Shown in pieces: positions 1 to 6,624 of a stretch of DNA of 8,281 nucleotides. Position 1 is the first letter of the stretch. The number at the start of each line of letters is the position of its first letter. Position numbers and translations under genes: made by a program. This stretch comes from Candidatus Fermentibacterota bacterium (GTDB taxonomy: Bacteria; Fermentibacterota; Fermentibacteria; Fermentibacterales; JCC-6). Below the pieces are notes generated by a model. It made no database searches. It was not told the origin of the DNA and worked only from the letters and a program-made list of their open reading frames with translations. Where the stretch lies: NCBI GenBank assembly GCA_030607835.1, contig JAUWJE010000071.1, positions 1 to 8,281 on the forward strand, read 5' to 3'.

Positions 1-166
1 CAGGGTTATCTGCTCTCTTGAAAATTCAGAGTTTGGAACTGGTCAGCACTCCATCGTATGGGATGGAAGAAGAGAGAATGGAGAGCCTGTTTCGGCTGGG
101 CTTTACTTCTGCAGGATACAGTCCGGTAGGATTTCAGAGACAACGAGCATGTGCCTGTTGAGATAG
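1..166 (+). CDS. C-terminal end of a secreted protein with FlgD-like/type IX-style sorting domain (5' partial)
   Basis: Only the last 54 codons are inside the window (frame beginning at base 2, stop TAG at 164-166). The peptide reads HSIVWDGRRENGEPVSAGLY followed by F-C-R-I-Q-S-G and ends in M-C-L-L-R. This is the pattern of FlgD Ig-like domains and of C-terminal sorting domains on secreted or surface proteins in FCB-group bacteria: a W-D-G turn, an N-G-x-x-V-x-x-G-x-Y strand, then a short strand close to the stop. In that family the domain directs export or anchoring and does not reveal the function of the rest of the protein, which lies upstream. The usual basic residue before the final M-x-L-L-R is a serine here (T-T-S-M-C-L-L-R). 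The gene converges on the minus-strand genes that follow. Confidence 0.8.
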   Translation, partial: RVICSLENSEFGTGQHSIVWDGRRENGEPVSAGLYFCRIQSGRISETTSMCLLR

Positions 167-593
167 GATTCATCCGATGATCTGTACCGCAGTTCTAAAA
201 GCATCCACTACGGGTACAAGAACGCACAGCAGAAATATCACTGCTTACAGCACCGGTTGCTTTCCAAGCAGTATTCGTATTGTGAAGTAAGCCTTGCCCG
301 TAATTCTTCAAGTGCTTCACGTTCATCTGATCACCGTCTAGCCATATTGTCTACCGGACAACAATGTCGCTGGACAGACCCTTCCTCAATAACACTACTC
401 TTGAAACCTTCGGAGATCTTTCCCGGGGCTACGATGATGATCTTCTCCGTATGCTTGAGTAAATAAGGTCGCATGGCATGGAGGACATGAATGAACTGGA
501 GAACGATATTCCCTGATCTGGAATATCAGCCTGCCCGGGATTAACAAAACATCTTCAACAGCTTTCATCCATTACACCTTTTGGATAATGTTT
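167..593 (-). other. Convergent region without an intact gene; possible degraded minus-strand coding remnant
   Basis: No intact gene is visible between the plus-strand stop at 166 and the minus-strand remnant ending at 594. One minus-strand frame (525 down to 238) is open for about 95 codons apart from one TGA at 331-333. It holds stretches with protein-like composition, such as MRPYLLKHTEKIIIVAPGKI starting at 474 and DEREALEELRARLTSQYEY after the internal stop. It could be the decayed tail of the exonuclease/GIY-YIG gene or of a further gene in the same direction; I do not recognise the family. A 69-codon plus-strand frame (257-466) is serine-rich, as expected for the antisense of E/L/R-rich coding. 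A shorter plus-strand frame (364-462, MSLDRPFLNN...RMLE) also looks protein-like, so strand assignment is uncertain. No convincing terminator was found. Confidence 0.3.
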
Positions 594-1191
594 TCAGATG
601 AATCTGTATAAACTCTTCAGTTTCCTTCTGTCCAGAACTTTCCCTTCTGGAAGGCAAACTCCTTTCAAACTGCCGTTTGAAGCAATCCGTCTAACTTCGG
701 AATCAAGTACTCTCAGAAGATCGTATAATCCCGCATCAAACTGAAGCTCTCTTTCTATTCCGGATACCGGTTCCGGAGAAGGTGGTTTCTCCTTCTCCTC
801 AAGGCGATATTTTAGTGAGGATCAAATATTCTGATCGTATCTAATTCAAGCAGAGCAGCCTCGAGGGGAGTTTCACACTCCTCATAGGACACATCGTAAA
901 CCTGGGAAACAAGTTCAAGGGTCTTCTCGTCAGCTTTTCTCCTGGTGAAATAACTGTTGACCCATCTCCGGACATACCCGAAATACCTCTCATCCTTGAA
1001 ATGCGGAGGGGTATTATCTCACCATCAGGCAGTGATACCAGAAAAGAATGTATCTTCGGTTCGTCCTCTTCATCAACACAGGATGGCAGGATTGTCCAGG
1101 CTATTTCAAGCAGGAAACCATTCTCAGGAGTAGCTCCTGTAGTCTGGCAGTCGAGAATCGCAACCGCCAGACGGTCAAGATCATTCTTCAT
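594..1191 (-). pseudogene. Decayed exonuclease (DnaQ-like) / GIY-YIG endonuclease (UvrC/Cho-like) fusion gene
   Basis: The ATG at 1191-1189 lies 6 nt after the phosphatase stop, so the two genes look co-transcribed. The first ~70 codons resemble the start of a DEDDh exonuclease: L-D-C-Q-T-T-G-A-T-P (residues 13-22), then LLEIAW, then PLRISRMRGIS matching the 'I-x-x-I-x-G-I' step after the second strand. A second frame, used by about 990-980, reads RRWVNSYFTRRKADEKTLEL and then TPLEAALLELDTIRIFDP. This matches the GIY-YIG domain of UvrC/Cho (L-R-x-R-V-x-S-Y-F ... L-E-A-L-L-L-E-x-x-L-I-K-x-x-x-P-x-Y-N). The rest of the exonuclease and the GIY-YIG motif itself are missing, so a large internal deletion plus frame change is inferred. 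That frame stops at 812-814 (TAA where P-x-Y is expected). A one-base shift there continues into about 68 more codons (RLEEKEKPPSPEPVSG ... LYRFI) ending at 594-596. Intact exonuclease/GIY-YIG fusions act in DNA repair; this copy cannot make one. The ExoI glutamate is glutamine (Q16). Confidence 0.6.
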
Positions 1192-1197
1192 TCCAGA

Positions 1198-1695
1198 TCA
1201 TAACTCTGGATCTCTGTCGAAGAACTCACTGGCCCACTGAAAAGCACAGCCTGCATTATCGGCAGCTTTTTTATCGGCGTCACGGTCGCCGACGAAAAGA
1301 ACGTCCTCGGGAAGAGCTCCGTAAAACTTCATCAAACGGTTCAGCATTGCAGGGTCAGGCTTGCGGCAGCCGCAGCCGCTGTGCGGAACGTGAGGGCAGA
1401 GCTCGATAGTACCTTCAACAGGGTTGAAACCGAACGCTTCCCTGAAGGTGTCCTCAAGCAGTCTTACAGCAGTATCCTCCTTAAAGTAACCTACACCAAC
1501 ACCGCCCTGGTTGCTGGCGATGCCGTACCCCACACCGGACGCCTCTCCGGGATGAGCCCAGTCGTATGCAGCCAGTGTCTCGGTTACTCCCGGATAGAGC
1601 TTCCATTCACCGGCCCTGTTCGGGCATGGTTGCCCCTCAATCGAACAGTACCTGAGTGTTCCGTCAGCATCGAAGATAATTAAGCGATAATTCAT
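1198..1695 (-). CDS. HAD-superfamily phosphatase, GmhB/HisB-N-like (class IIIA, zinc-loop type)
   Basis: This 165-residue protein has all four HAD motifs. Motif I is FDADGT with the nucleophile D9 and acid/base D11. Motif II is S61-N-Q-G-G. Motif III is K112 in C-R-K-P-D-P. Motif IV is G136-D-R-D-A-D. Between motifs II and III sit C100, H102, C108 and C110 (C-P-H-x5-C-x-C), the zinc-binding loop typical of GmhB (D-glycero-D-manno-heptose 1,7-bisphosphate 7-phosphatase) and of the histidinol-phosphatase half of HisB. Length fits a stand-alone cytoplasmic enzyme. A GGGGAGA ribosome-binding site lies about 8-11 bases before the ATG (plus-strand ctcccc region, 1704-1711). Nearby polysaccharide genes favour a heptose-phosphate substrate, but this is inference: no other heptose-pathway gene is visible, and histidinol phosphate or another sugar phosphate is possible. 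It is the first gene of a unit whose second gene is decayed. Confidence 0.85.
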   Translation of the reverse strand: MNYRLIIFDADGTLRYCSIEGQPCPNRAGEWKLYPGVTETLAAYDWAHPGEASGVGYGIASNQGGVGVGYFKEDTAVRLLEDTFREAFGFNPVEGTIELCPHVPHSGCGCRKPDPAMLNRLMKFYGALPEDVLFVGDRDADKKAADNAGCAFQWASEFFDRDPEL

Positions 1696-1819
1696 TTATT
1701 AAATTCTCCCCTGAAAGAGTTTCGGGCAGTTTTTGAAATGCTATGAAAACAGCGCTTGTAAACGTTAAAATACTATCTGAAGTATAGACGGCAAACATTG
1801 CAGGTTTTCCGTCTGAATC

Positions 1820-1827
1820 AGGAGGTG
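1820..1827 (+). promoter_or_regulatory. Orphan strong Shine-Dalgarno-like site
   Basis: AGGAGGTG on the plus strand is a full-strength anti-16S match, but no ATG, GTG or TTG with a useful reading frame follows at normal spacing. The frames after it close within about ten codons. It lies 56 bases upstream of the YkvA-like remnant and may be left over from a gene that has been lost or altered. Confidence 0.35.
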
Positions 1828-1882
1828 TATATTAAAAAACCTGTTCGCTGGTATATATGATTGAGGAAGAAGGCTGCATGAA

Positions 1883-2029
1883 ATGATTCTTAAAAGAGTG
1901 AAAAGAGAACTTGCGTATTATCGAGCGCTTTTAACTCATCCGCGAACACCCGGAATTTCGCACTCTTCCCTGATTATCTCGTTCTGCAGAAGGGCCAGAA
2001 GAAAAGCCCACAAAACAGTATACCTGTAG
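1883..2029 (+). pseudogene. Truncated YkvA/DUF1232-like N-terminal fragment
   Basis: A plus-strand ATG at 1883, with GAAGG nine bases upstream (1869-1873), opens a 48-codon frame. It begins MILKRVKRELAYYRALLTHP and continues R-T-P-G. This resembles the amphipathic N-terminus of YkvA/DUF1232 membrane proteins (K-R-x-L-x-x-Y-x-x-L-L-x-x-P-R-T-P), which are normally followed by a hydrophobic helix and S-P-I-D-L-I-P-D. That continuation is absent. After about base 1962 the frame is simply antisense to the O-antigen ligase gene (R/K/S-rich, stop at 2027-2029). The likeness is short, about 24 residues, so the identification is tentative. A nine-codon frame (1857-1886, MIEEEGCMK) ends in an ATGA overlap with this start, as expected if an upstream partner gene has also been lost. 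Confidence 0.45.
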
Positions 2030-3429
2030 TTTGTAAGAGTAGCCGCAAAACCTGCAGCAAAGAGCAGCATTATGATAGCGGAGAAGACGCCCAGAGATAT
2101 TCCGGCTCTTTGATTGCTGCTGGTTCTCAAGAAAAGCCTTGCAGCCCTGACAAGTGCGCTTATGAATATTCCCAGTAATACAACTACTCCTATTAGCCCC
2201 ATGTTAAGAGCTATCTGAAAATATGCGCTGTCAACGTAATACACGGTAAAAATCGTTCCCAAATCTGGTCTGAAGCAGGTATAAAGCGCACCAAATCCTT
2301 TTCCCGATATCATGGAGGGTCCGCGAAGCTCTTCAATTATGGCACTCCAGGCAACTATTCTGGAAATTGTTGAAACGTCGGTGAGGTAACTACCGCTTTC
2401 GGTCCTGGTTCTTTCTGCGACATTTGATGCGGAGAGAATGCCCATGGCAGATACGGTAAAAACAATGACAATAAGCAGGACAGCCAAAACGGTCAGTGTA
2501 GTTATGAGTTTTCTGCCAAACCGAACACAATCTTTTTTTCTGAAAAGATTCAGTATCCAGGCTCCTGCAAGAGCGAGGAGAATTCCGCCCCAAATCCCCC
2601 TTGTCTGTGACAGTATTACAGATGCGCCCATCACAATGAACGAAAGTATTACAAGAATGATTGAGGGACGGTTTTCCCAGTCCTTCCACAGTCTTCCGAG
2701 AAACACCAGCATAACCATGGCAAATGCGTTGGGCTGCCTGGTTGCAACCCTTACTCCTGTTGTTTCCCTGATGTATACATTCTCTCCGTAGCCAAGATAG
2801 CCCTTGATTGCATAGATAATAGATCCCACAACAGTTGATATCAGCAAAGTGCGCCATAGCCATATAGAATTTCTCTTATCGGTCAGTATCCATAGAAAAG
2901 GAAAGTAGAGGAAATACCCCCCAAAGGTTTTTATTTGATTTGTCAGGGATGCTAAATCCCGTCCAGCAACAAACCCCCTGTATATTGCGATAAAGTATAG
3001 TATCAGATAGATGAGTATAAAGGTTCCCTGGACCCCTATCTTGATCCCCTTCATTGACCTGTCCGGAATGGACAGGACCCAAAGCCAGATGAAAAGAACA
3101 AGCAGAAGTTCGTCCGGTCTGAATATCCATAGTTGAACCGCTCCCAGCTGGAATACGGTAAAAACTAACTGAAGTGAGAAGATCACCATGAGAATTCTTA
3201 CAGGAGACCCGGCAAGTAAAAAGATAGCAGCGGGTACTGTCAGCAGGAGGACTCCAAGAAGCAGATGTTTCGAAAACATCGAAGTTATGAGAACCAGGCC
3301 TATTACAAATAGGGATACAGAACAGAATCTGGAAACAAACTCATCGTCTCGCAATCCGGAGAAGTTCAGGAACTCAGGGAAATTCCATTTTTTAGATCTT
3401 GTTTTCCATTCACTTCTATTGGGTGGCAT
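1936..3429 (-). CDS. O-antigen ligase/polymerase-family membrane protein (WaaL/Wzy-like)
   Basis: This 497-residue protein has about 12 hydrophobic segments (roughly 34-50, 57-72, 78-98, 105-121, 135-150, 170-182, 192-210, 234-246, 257-273, 280-297, 308-330, 407-430, 445-463, 468-484). A long extracytoplasmic loop at about 331-405 is the hallmark of the Wzy_C/O-antigen ligase family. Family-type motifs are visible: S274-Q-T-R-G in a helix, S356-R-x-x-A-W at the loop, G376-K-G-F-G, and a D-S-A-Y-F-x-x-A-x-N-M-G-L-I-G stretch (400-414) leading into the next helix. Such proteins polymerise lipid-linked O-antigen units or transfer glycan to an acceptor on the outer face of the inner membrane; sequence style does not separate the two roles. 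It diverges from the glycosyltransferase/flippase pair and completes their pathway. The ATG at 3429 has only a poor AAGG just upstream. The last few codons (P-G-V-R-G-stop) overlap the YkvA-like remnant. Confidence 0.85.
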   Translation of the reverse strand: MPPNRSEWKTRSKKWNFPEFLNFSGLRDDEFVSRFCSVSLFVIGLVLITSMFSKHLLLGVLLLTVPAAIFLLAGSPVRILMVIFSLQLVFTVFQLGAVQLWIFRPDELLLVLFIWLWVLSIPDRSMKGIKIGVQGTFILIYLILYFIAIYRGFVAGRDLASLTNQIKTFGGYFLYFPFLWILTDKRNSIWLWRTLLISTVVGSIIYAIKGYLGYGENVYIRETTGVRVATRQPNAFAMVMLVFLGRLWKDWENRPSIILVILSFIVMGASVILSQTRGIWGGILLALAGAWILNLFRKKDCVRFGRKLITTLTVLAVLLIVIVFTVSAMGILSASNVAERTRTESGSYLTDVSTISRIVAWSAIIEELRGPSMISGKGFGALYTCFRPDLGTIFTVYYVDSAYFQIALNMGLIGVVVLLGIFISALVRAARLFLRTSSNQRAGISLGVFSAIIMLLFAAGFAATLTNYRYTVLWAFLLALLQNEIIREECEIPGVRG

Positions 3430-3533
3430 AATCCTTATCTATCGCTTTGGAATTAAACTGTCCTCAAACCACAATTGCGGGACTTGCTGAAACAGTACGT
3501 TTTTTGTTATCAAACCTGATGTGCCCACGTGAA

Positions 3534-3564
3534 ACCGATGATACAGCCTGTAGCTCTCATCGGT
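3534..3564. repeat. Inverted repeat in divergent promoter region (operator or RNA hairpin candidate)
   Basis: ACCGATGA (3534-3541) is matched perfectly by TCATCGGT (3557-3564). The 15-nt spacer contains a second small palindrome, TACAGCCTGTA (3542-3552). There is no T-run after it, so it is not a classic terminator. Its place between two divergent polysaccharide genes suggests a protein-binding site or a leader hairpin. Confidence 0.45.
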
Positions 3565-3646
3565 CAATGATAGATCAGCTTAATCTAAGAATATTCCCGA
3601 TCCTTCCGTATATTTCACGAGAATGACGAGATTGAAAGATGAAAGT

Positions 3647-3658
3647 ATACATATGTAT
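3647..3658. repeat. 12-bp perfect palindrome ATACATATGTAT
   Basis: The palindrome lies about 165 bases upstream of the glycosyltransferase start and ten bases after a TTGAAA hexamer. Its position would suit a dimeric regulator site, but AT-rich palindromes of this length also occur by chance. Confidence 0.25.
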
Positions 3659-3811
3659 GTAAGATGTCTGATCTCAAATTAGATTCCAGAGGGCTCTACC
3701 AGAAGTATTCATTTAGATTATGTTTGGCACTTGCTTGAATATGTGCAGCTCAAAGAAACAAATAAGTAGTTGAAGTGTGCCGAATGGTATTGCTGATCAA
3801 GATGTGATCCT

Positions 3812-3816
3812 GGAGG
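3812..3816 (+). promoter_or_regulatory. Ribosome-binding site that fixes the glycosyltransferase start
   Basis: GGAGG lies five bases before TTG 3822. The protein then begins K-I-S-V-L-T-T-D-S, exactly the first beta strand expected at the N-terminus of a GT-B glycosyltransferase. This favours TTG 3822 over the upstream GTG codons at 3777 and 3804. Confidence 0.7.
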
Positions 3817-3821
3817 ATCAT

Positions 3822-5048
3822 TTGAAGATATCGGTTCTTACAACTGATTCGGTGCCCCTGCTTGGCGGTATTTCTGATTATACTCACGGTCTCATGTCAT
3901 CCACTGTTAATGAGATCCAATGGAATCTCAGAACCTCAGCACCAGGATCAGCCGAAGAGGACAAATTGCTTCCTTATCCAGTACACCGCTTTGCCATCGT
4001 TCCCCGTCTGGTAGGGAATCGATTCGGTGATGGTCTAGCTTTCGTGCGTAAGTTCAATACTTTGTGGTGGCGTCTGGCTAAACGGAAAGCTGGTTATACC
4101 CAGGTCAGGAAGACTATTGTGGAAGATCGGCCAGATGCTATCCTCATTTCCCGTTGGAATGAAGATGCACACTGGTGGTGCAGGGCCTGCATTGATATGG
4201 GGATTCCGTACATCATGATTGCTTATGGACTGGAGCTGGTCATGTCCGTTTCCGGGAAACTAAACACCGGAAGGAAAGATGACTTTACTCAGGCGGTACT
4301 GGTTTTTGCAGACAGCAGGCACGTGGCAGATCTGGTTAAGGAGCTTTCAGAGGGAGTCTGCCCTGTACAAGTACTGAATCCCGGGATCACTCCTGCAAAA
4401 ATGAAAGATGTGCCGAATGAGACTGCTAAAAGTCTCATGAAAAGGCTGGGGATTAACAGTAGATTTATCCTTGCCATGGGCCGGCTTGTTCACAGAAAAG
4501 GGTTCGATCTTGCGGTGAAAGCATTTGACATGATAGCCGAAGATAGGTCGAATATCGATCTTGTTATTGCAGGAGACGGTGATGATCGCGATGAAGTGAT
4601 CACAGCTGCCAGTAATTCAAAACACTCTGACAGGATCAGAATACTCGGCAGCATATCCGATCTTGAAAGGAATATTCTTCTTCAGGAATGTGAATTCTTC
4701 ATAATGCCCAATCGATCCGTCGAGGGTGACCTGGAAGGTTTCGGCATAGTGTTTCTTCAGGCAAACCTTTATGGCAAAGCTGTTATTGGTGGAAACAATG
4801 GCGGTGTTGGGGATGCAGTCCTAAACGAAGAAACTGGCCTTCTTGTGGACACTTCAAATACTTCTTCACTTGCCTTTTCGATAACTCGACTTCTTGATGA
4901 CAAAGAACTGGCTGATTCTTTGGGTAGAGCAGGTAAAGATCGAGTGCTTAAGGAGTTCAAGTGGAGCCTTCTGTCCAGGATATTTTTACGAGGAACCCAG
5001 GAATTTCTGTTTTCCACATGTAAGCCTGATCGGAAAAAGGGACAATGA
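3822..5048 (+). CDS. Glycosyltransferase family 4 (GT-B fold)
   Basis: From the TTG start the protein is 408 residues, normal for GT4. The N-terminal Rossmann half opens with a beta strand and the glycine loop L-L-G-G-I-S-D-Y (residues 13-20), typical of retaining GT4 enzymes. The C-terminal donor-binding half begins at about 215 with I-L-A-M-G-R-L-V-H-R-K-G-F-D (K226 is the usual phosphate-binding lysine). It continues with V-I-A-G-D-G (248-253) and then E305-G-F-G-I-V-F-L-Q313-A-N followed by G-G-N-N-G-G-V-G-D-A-V, the nucleotide-sugar site. Such enzymes transfer a sugar from a nucleotide donor to a lipid-linked acceptor at the cytoplasmic membrane face; donor and acceptor are unknown. The second glutamate of the E-x7-E motif is glutamine (Q313). 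The stop overlaps the flippase start by four bases (ATGA, 5045-5048), so the two are translationally coupled and probably serve one polysaccharide pathway. Confidence 0.9.
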   Translation: MKISVLTTDSVPLLGGISDYTHGLMSSTVNEIQWNLRTSAPGSAEEDKLLPYPVHRFAIVPRLVGNRFGDGLAFVRKFNTLWWRLAKRKAGYTQVRKTIVEDRPDAILISRWNEDAHWWCRACIDMGIPYIMIAYGLELVMSVSGKLNTGRKDDFTQAVLVFADSRHVADLVKELSEGVCPVQVLNPGITPAKMKDVPNETAKSLMKRLGINSRFILAMGRLVHRKGFDLAVKAFDMIAEDRSNIDLVIAGDGDDRDEVITAASNSKHSDRIRILGSISDLERNILLQECEFFIMPNRSVEGDLEGFGIVFLQANLYGKAVIGGNNGGVGDAVLNEETGLLVDTSNTSSLAFSITRLLDDKELADSLGRAGKDRVLKEFKWSLLSRIFLRGTQEFLFSTCKPDRKKGQ

Positions 5049-6325
5049 TTAGGGAGATTCTAGGATTTCGGGAAAAGATCGTCAAAATTGGTCTTCCAGC
5101 CCTCATCAGCAACGCCGTCATTGTATTGTGGGGATTTTTTTCGATACTGATCATCAGGATTCTTCCGGAAGAAACCTATGCAGCATACGCGATTGCGCGG
5201 AGTATACAGATCTTCGCAGTAATGTTCGGTGGCAGTTTCATAATGAACTCCATTGTAAAGCATATATCAGAGGGTGATACCGATCGCGAAAAGAAGATCT
5301 CCAACGCCGGAATACTACTTTCTATGATCACCGCCGGATTCGTGGCGATAGTCCTTTTATTCTCTGGTAATCTGATACAATCATTCTATTCGGACATAGA
5401 TCTGACAGGTATTCCGCTTGTGCTGGCAATACTGGTTGTGACAAGCACAGCGTCCACTCTCCCAAGAAATTGTCTGGTGGCCAGGCATAAGACCCTGCAA
5501 ATAATGTATTCCGATATCGCTTCGATACTTGTTCGAATAATCACGATATGTGTTTTCATCCTGACGCATTCGCTGAATTCACCTGTACAGATATTCGGAG
5601 CCATTATAGCCAGTAACATAACCTCTCTTCTTGTTTGTCTATATTTCGCCAGAAACGATATGGACCTATCTCTGGGATTTGAGAAAGAGCATGTATTCAT
5701 GCTGTTCCGATTCTCGCTGATTCTTCTGGGTGCAGGTCTTGCCAATTCGATATACACCAAGACGGATATACTGATCCTGGGGAAGATGGCAAGCAATGCA
5801 GAAACAGCCGGTTATTCAGCATGCCAGACTCTTACGTCTCTGATGGTTAACATAAATGTGGCATCAAAGATTGTAATGCTCCCCCTTCTTTCCAGAATGT
5901 GGCAAAGCAAGGAAAACCGAAGGAATGTGATAAGAAGAGTCATGGGGGCTATTATTCTCATCAATCTATTACAGATACCTGTTGTGATACTCTTTGCAGG
6001 ATTTCCCAGGCAAACACTTCATCTGCTATACTCCGGCAAGTATGATGGAGCATCGGCTATTCTCATGGTTCTTGGGCTACTTGCATTAGTAAGAGTATTC
6101 GGTAGTCAATTCTCGAATCTATCAGTGGCTATGGGGAAACCCTCTTACCCCCTCTACAGCCTGATTGTATCGGCCTTCTTCAACATTGCACTGAATATTA
6201 TTCTGATTCCTGATTACGGAGCTTTTGGAGCGGTAATTGCAACAGTTATAGCTGTAACATTGGGTTCTGCATCGGTTGTATTCTTAACCACCCGTTATTG
6301 CCGGAGTCACATATCAGCCATCTGA
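5045..6325 (+). CDS. Polysaccharide flippase, Wzx/MOP-superfamily membrane protein
   Basis: This 426-residue protein is almost entirely hydrophobic helices, with about 12 to 14 predicted, matching Wzx/PST-family length and layout. Family-like points are the N-terminal amphipathic stretch before the first helix (R-E-K-I-V-K-I-G-L-P-A-L), the helix-turn Y-T-K-T-D-I-L-I-L-G in the middle, and the C-terminal N-I-A-L-N-I-I-L-I-P-D-Y-G-A-F-G-A-V-I-A-T signature, which is very typical of the superfamily. It would move undecaprenyl-linked oligosaccharide units from the cytoplasmic to the outer leaflet of the inner membrane, passing them to the ligase/polymerase encoded divergently. It overlaps the glycosyltransferase stop by four bases. 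An AAAGGGA sequence shortly before the ATG could act as a ribosome-binding site. The peptidoglycan lipid II flippase MurJ belongs to the same superfamily, but context favours the polysaccharide role. Confidence 0.9.
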   Translation: MIREILGFREKIVKIGLPALISNAVIVLWGFFSILIIRILPEETYAAYAIARSIQIFAVMFGGSFIMNSIVKHISEGDTDREKKISNAGILLSMITAGFVAIVLLFSGNLIQSFYSDIDLTGIPLVLAILVVTSTASTLPRNCLVARHKTLQIMYSDIASILVRIITICVFILTHSLNSPVQIFGAIIASNITSLLVCLYFARNDMDLSLGFEKEHVFMLFRFSLILLGAGLANSIYTKTDILILGKMASNAETAGYSACQTLTSLMVNINVASKIVMLPLLSRMWQSKENRRNVIRRVMGAIILINLLQIPVVILFAGFPRQTLHLLYSGKYDGASAILMVLGLLALVRVFGSQFSNLSVAMGKPSYPLYSLIVSAFFNIALNIILIPDYGAFGAVIATVIAVTLGSASVVFLTTRYCRSHISAI

Positions 6326-6403
6326 AGGTGATGGCATGAATCAGAAAGGAATCCTGCCACTCCGCTCCGGGTTACGCCCTCTGCTCCCTGTCAGCTGTTA
6401 ACA

Positions 6404-6423
6404 CAAGGCTGAAATCAACCTTG
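6404..6423 (+). terminator. Weak hairpin downstream of the flippase (possible terminator)
   Basis: CAAGG (6404-6408) pairs with CCTTG (6419-6423). After one mismatch, TG/CA pairs extend the stem around an AAAT loop. A pyrimidine-rich run (ccccttttcc) follows seven bases later instead of a clean T-tract. It sits 79 bases after the flippase stop, where an end of transcription is expected. The stem is short, so this is a candidate only. Confidence 0.3.
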
Positions 6424-6624
6424 AACAACCCCTTTTCCTGTCTTGACAATCCAGACCACCTCACTACCACACCTGTTGCTTTAGTGTATAGTATGTAATG
6501 ACAAATGTGGATGGATGGTTATGACTTACTATCTGGAAATTCAGGAAGGGCGCTTCCAGATGTAATGAAGAAATCCATTCCTTTCGGATGGCTTCATAAG
6601 ATAGGGTGCGGAGATGATGACGGA

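Larger units (their letters stand above)
3430..3821. other. Divergent intergenic region between ligase and glycosyltransferase
   Basis: This is about 390 AT-rich bases between two genes reading away from each other, so promoters for both should lie here. No coding frame in it looks real. It contains an inverted repeat at 3534-3564 and a 12-bp palindrome at 3647-3658. A weak plus-strand promoter candidate is TTGAAA at 3632-3637 with a poor -10 (TATGTA) at 3656-3661. No clear promoter for the minus-strand gene could be picked. The last 45 bases (3777-3821) are open in the glycosyltransferase frame from a GTG, but that extension has no ribosome-binding site and is judged untranslated. Confidence 0.5.

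Noticed and set aside
183..218. TGTACC...GGTACA inverted repeat after the first gene
   Set aside because: Six-base stem with a 24-base loop and no T-run; too weak for a terminator.
228..245. AGCAG...CTGCT hairpin
   Set aside because: Five-base stem only, likely chance.
364..462. Plus-strand 32-codon frame MSLDRPFLNN...RMLE
   Set aside because: It looks protein-like but is short, has no ribosome-binding site and lies opposite a longer minus-strand frame; kept only as a caution on strand.
784..840. 23-bp TTGA-bounded repeat as an alternative explanation of the frame change in the repair-gene remnant
   Set aside because: Four-base repeats are expected by chance, and a one-base deletion better restores the expected P-x-Y of the GIY-YIG family.
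3726..3745. TTGGCACTTGCTTGAA, resembling a sigma-54 promoter
   Set aside because: The GC of the -12 element is not at the required distance from the GG of the -24 element.
3777..3821. Upstream GTG start for the glycosyltransferase
   Set aside because: No ribosome-binding site before it and the extra 15 residues do not fit the GT-B N-terminus; TTG 3822 has a strong site.
6443..6448. TTGACA, a perfect -35 hexamer, upstream of the glucosaminidase gene
   Set aside because: At 16-18 bases downstream there is only ACCACA-type sequence; the nearest -10-like string (TATAGT, 6487-6492) is far too distant.
6505..6624. Upstream ATG start for the glucosaminidase
   Set aside because: It would bury a clear signal peptide 40 residues inside the protein.
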